Below are positions 62,287 through 64,000 of a DNA stretch of 64,000 nucleotides, piece after piece; the stretch's first letter is position 1, and each line of letters begins with the position of its first letter. The position numbers and the translations under genes were made by a program. The DNA comes from CAUPWF01 sp964369775 (lineage in GTDB: Bacteria; Bacillota; Clostridia; Lachnospirales; Lachnospiraceae), in NCBI GenBank assembly GCA_964369775.1, contig CAYJHQ010000014.1:1-64000 (forward strand), in the 5' to 3' direction. The notes under the pieces are model-generated. The model ran no database searches, had not been told where the DNA came from, and saw only the letters and a program-made list of their open reading frames with translations.

Positions 62287-64000
62287 CTAGTTCTGATAGC
62301 CATTACTTGGTCCTTGACCACCATAATAATTCCCTACTTGTGTCTCACCTAGTGTCGCGCTATCGTCGCTCATTGTCCATGCACCGTTTACATATACAAA
62401 TTCATTCGATACAACATCTGTATCTGTTTCTGCAATTTTTTCTATTGCCTGGTTTGTAAATAAAACATATGCATTTTTTTCTTGCTCAACTGCTGATTTT
62501 TCGAATCCAGTCAACTCCACTTCACTTCCCATAAAGAAATCAAAGTTTGTGTCGCATTCAATCACAAAACGTATATTATTTCCATCAACTGTATATGTTT
62601 CAACTAACTCTGTTCCGTCTGTAGGGTTGTTTCCAGAAACACTTTCAAAATCATAACGCAATACGCTAAGTTCCGCAATCTCGTAAGTTCCTCTTGGCAA
62701 TCCTTCTATTATTTTTGCTGCCTCAGTCTCAACAGTGCTATTTGGCTCTCCAATTCTGACTGTTCGATACCAATTTTTTTGTGAATCAGTTCCATCTCCA
62801 GCACTCTCATCAACCTTCGTAATCTTGAATTGGAATATCGCATCTCCCGCTTGCTTTTGGTTAATAATTTCGTCAACTGCTTTCGTAATATTAATTTCCC
62901 CTGCAATAACCGTTGATTCAAATGTAGCTTTTGATTCTAGTGCTTCCGTATCCTTCTTTTTCAATTCGTAGTCTGGATCAGTTCCAAAAAACTCTTTACT
63001 ACTATTATTTTCAACCACTGACGGATCTATGTATTTTTCAAGTCTCTCACTCACTTCATTTACTGTATAACTCAGTTCCGCTGTATATTTCACTGTACCT
63101 TCTTTTTCCCCGATTTCATCATCTAACTTACTCAAATCAATTATGTCACCGTTTTCATCATATAATTGAATCGTTAGCGTCCCAAGTTCTTCTGCAGTGC
63201 CTGCGTATCCATATGGGACTTTTCCCGTCACAAACAATTCTTTTAAAATATCTGCATCCTTCACATTCACACCTGACTCTTCTGCCAATCTGGTGATAAA
63301 CTCTTTAACTCCTGTCTCCTCATCAATAAATACAGTCTTGTAACTCTCTGCATTTTCCATTGCTGCATCCACATTTACATATGGTTCCGGGAACCCTTCT
63401 GCATGAATGATATTTTCGCCTGTATCAAGTTCCACATATGAATCACTTGTGTTCGATGGCACTACATTTCCACCCATGAAGTCCTCTTTAGCTGTAATTC
63501 CAATCTTATAATTCCATCCGTCATATTGATTATTAGATTCTCCATCGTCAACTGCAATCCACGCTGCTGCACCACCCCAAACAATTGAGATATCGCCTTC
63601 TTTGTTAATTATTTGTAGTGTTCCACCATTATCCGCTGTCCATGTTGTCGAATTTTCAATCACAGCTTTATTTTCTGGATTCGTTTTTCCACCATTGTTA
63701 GCATAGAATTCATCAACAAGATTAGTAATTTGTGTATCGCTCATCGTAAATCTAGGATCTATCGTATCCTTAATCTCATTTGCCTTTACCATAGATGACG
63801 CTGAAATATCCTCAGCTATTTTTGAAAACACAGCACTCAATGCATCTTCCTTCAATAAAGCTGCATTTTCTACGATGACATTTGTACCACCATTTTGGCT
63901 TACATAGGTAGAAAGAAATGCATCTGCTGTAATTCGCTCTAAATATGTGTCTGAATTATAGGAATTATCTTCGTTAGCTTTTTCATCTTGAATATACGTT
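62287..64000 (-). CDS. Large surface protein with vWFA-end and Cna/SpaA-like domains, 5' partial
   Basis: The frame is open to the right edge (an internal TTG at 63855 is not the start), so only the C-terminal about 570 residues are seen. The leftmost part resembles the end of a von Willebrand A domain (ALSAVFSKIAEDI) followed by IKDTIDPRFTM, the typical join to a beta domain. Later parts look like SpaA/Cna-B prealbumin domains (AIFQFKITKV, LPRGTYEIAEL, VLFTNQ). There is no LPxTG or C-terminal membrane anchor, and it ends in a G/Y/N-rich tail. It is probably a fibre-tip or adhesin component processed with the SipW substrates. Confidence 0.72.
   Translation of the reverse strand, partial: TYIQDEKANEDNSYNSDTYLERITADAFLSTYVSQNGGTNVIVENAALLKEDALSAVFSKIAEDISASSMVKANEIKDTIDPRFTMSDTQITNLVDEFYANNGGKTNPENKAVIENSTTWTADNGGTLQIINKEGDISIVWGGAAAWIAVDDGESNNQYDGWNYKIGITAKEDFMGGNVVPSNTSDSYVELDTGENIIHAEGFPEPYVNVDAAMENAESYKTVFIDEETGVKEFITRLAEESGVNVKDADILKELFVTGKVPYGYAGTAEELGTLTIQLYDENGDIIDLSKLDDEIGEKEGTVKYTAELSYTVNEVSERLEKYIDPSVVENNSSKEFFGTDPDYELKKKDTEALESKATFESTVIAGEINITKAVDEIINQKQAGDAIFQFKITKVDESAGDGTDSQKNWYRTVRIGEPNSTVETEAAKIIEGLPRGTYEIAELSVLRYDFESVSGNNPTDGTELVETYTVDGNNIRFVIECDTNFDFFMGSEVELTGFEKSAVEQEKNAYVLFTNQAIEKIAETDTDVVSNEFVYVNGAWTMSDDSATLGETQVGNYYGGQGPSNGYQN

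Noticed and set aside
63853..63855. TTG as start codon of the large surface protein
   Set aside because: The frame is open upstream to the window edge with surface-protein-like sequence, and there is no ribosome binding site before the TTG.
1..64000. CRISPR arrays, insertion sequences, prophage, tRNA/rRNA genes
   Set aside because: No periodic direct repeats, transposase or integrase genes, or cloverleaf/rRNA signatures were seen on reading both strands. A tRNA scan was not possible here.

Overview
The window reads as chromosome of a low-GC, spore-forming anaerobic Firmicute, most likely a gut-type Lachnospiraceae/Clostridia. The evidence is the glgC-glgD pair, sporulation genes (spoVG, yabP, yabQ, a CotS-family gene), the short archaeal-type prolyl-tRNA synthetase, an adenosylcobalamin-dependent ribonucleotide reductase, and Gram-positive leader RNAs (T-box, glmS ribozyme, Mn2+ riboswitch). 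I see no tRNA or rRNA genes, CRISPR array, insertion sequence or prophage. There is one 100-N assembly gap (56440-56539).

Region 1 (1-12.7 kb). A partial M24-peptidase-like gene enters from the left. It is followed, all on the minus strand, by a sugar/polyol catabolic cluster. The core is an SDR oxidoreductase, a ribose-type ABC importer (binding lipoprotein, double ATPase, permease), a uroporphyrinogen-decarboxylase-fold protein, a D-psicose/tagatose 3-epimerase and an AllA-like protein. It is bracketed by two ROK regulator + zinc polyol dehydrogenase modules. The substrate cannot be named from sequence. The gene set suggests import, oxidation/reduction and C3-epimerisation of an unphosphorylated ketose or polyol.

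Region 2 (12.8-29 kb). glmS is preceded by a glmS ribozyme. A DUF3810 membrane protein and an acetate-transporter-type permease are divergent. The cell-division/sporulation operon hup-rqcP-yabP-yabQ follows, then a phosphohexomutase, a CotS-family gene, cca, and proS under a proline-specific T-box. A CaCA cation exchanger lies under a yybP-ykoY Mn2+ riboswitch, with an RluA pseudouridine synthase, spoVG and glgC-glgD beyond it. The phosphohexomutase and GlgCD fit together as the glucose-6-P to ADP-glucose branch.

Region 3 (29-41 kb). murC, then a dnaD-dnaI-prs operon with candidate DnaA boxes upstream. On the minus strand, a VanR/VanS-like two-component system is tightly coupled to an SbcD-like nuclease and a short SbcC/YhaN-like ATPase. 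asnS and an M29 aminopeptidase follow.

Region 4 (41-56 kb). A large anchored protein of unknown function, a methyltransferase, citrate synthase, and a metG-tatD-rsmA overlapping operon. Then a DUF885 lipoprotein, nrdJ with tandem NrdR boxes on its promoter, an AraC regulator and a ZIP metal transporter.

Region 5 (56-64 kb). rhaB-rhaA with a divergent AraC-type regulator and a strong inverted repeat between them. A SipW/TasA-type surface-protein operon then runs off the right edge: a large vWFA/Cna-like protein, three SipW-type secreted proteins and the signal peptidase itself.
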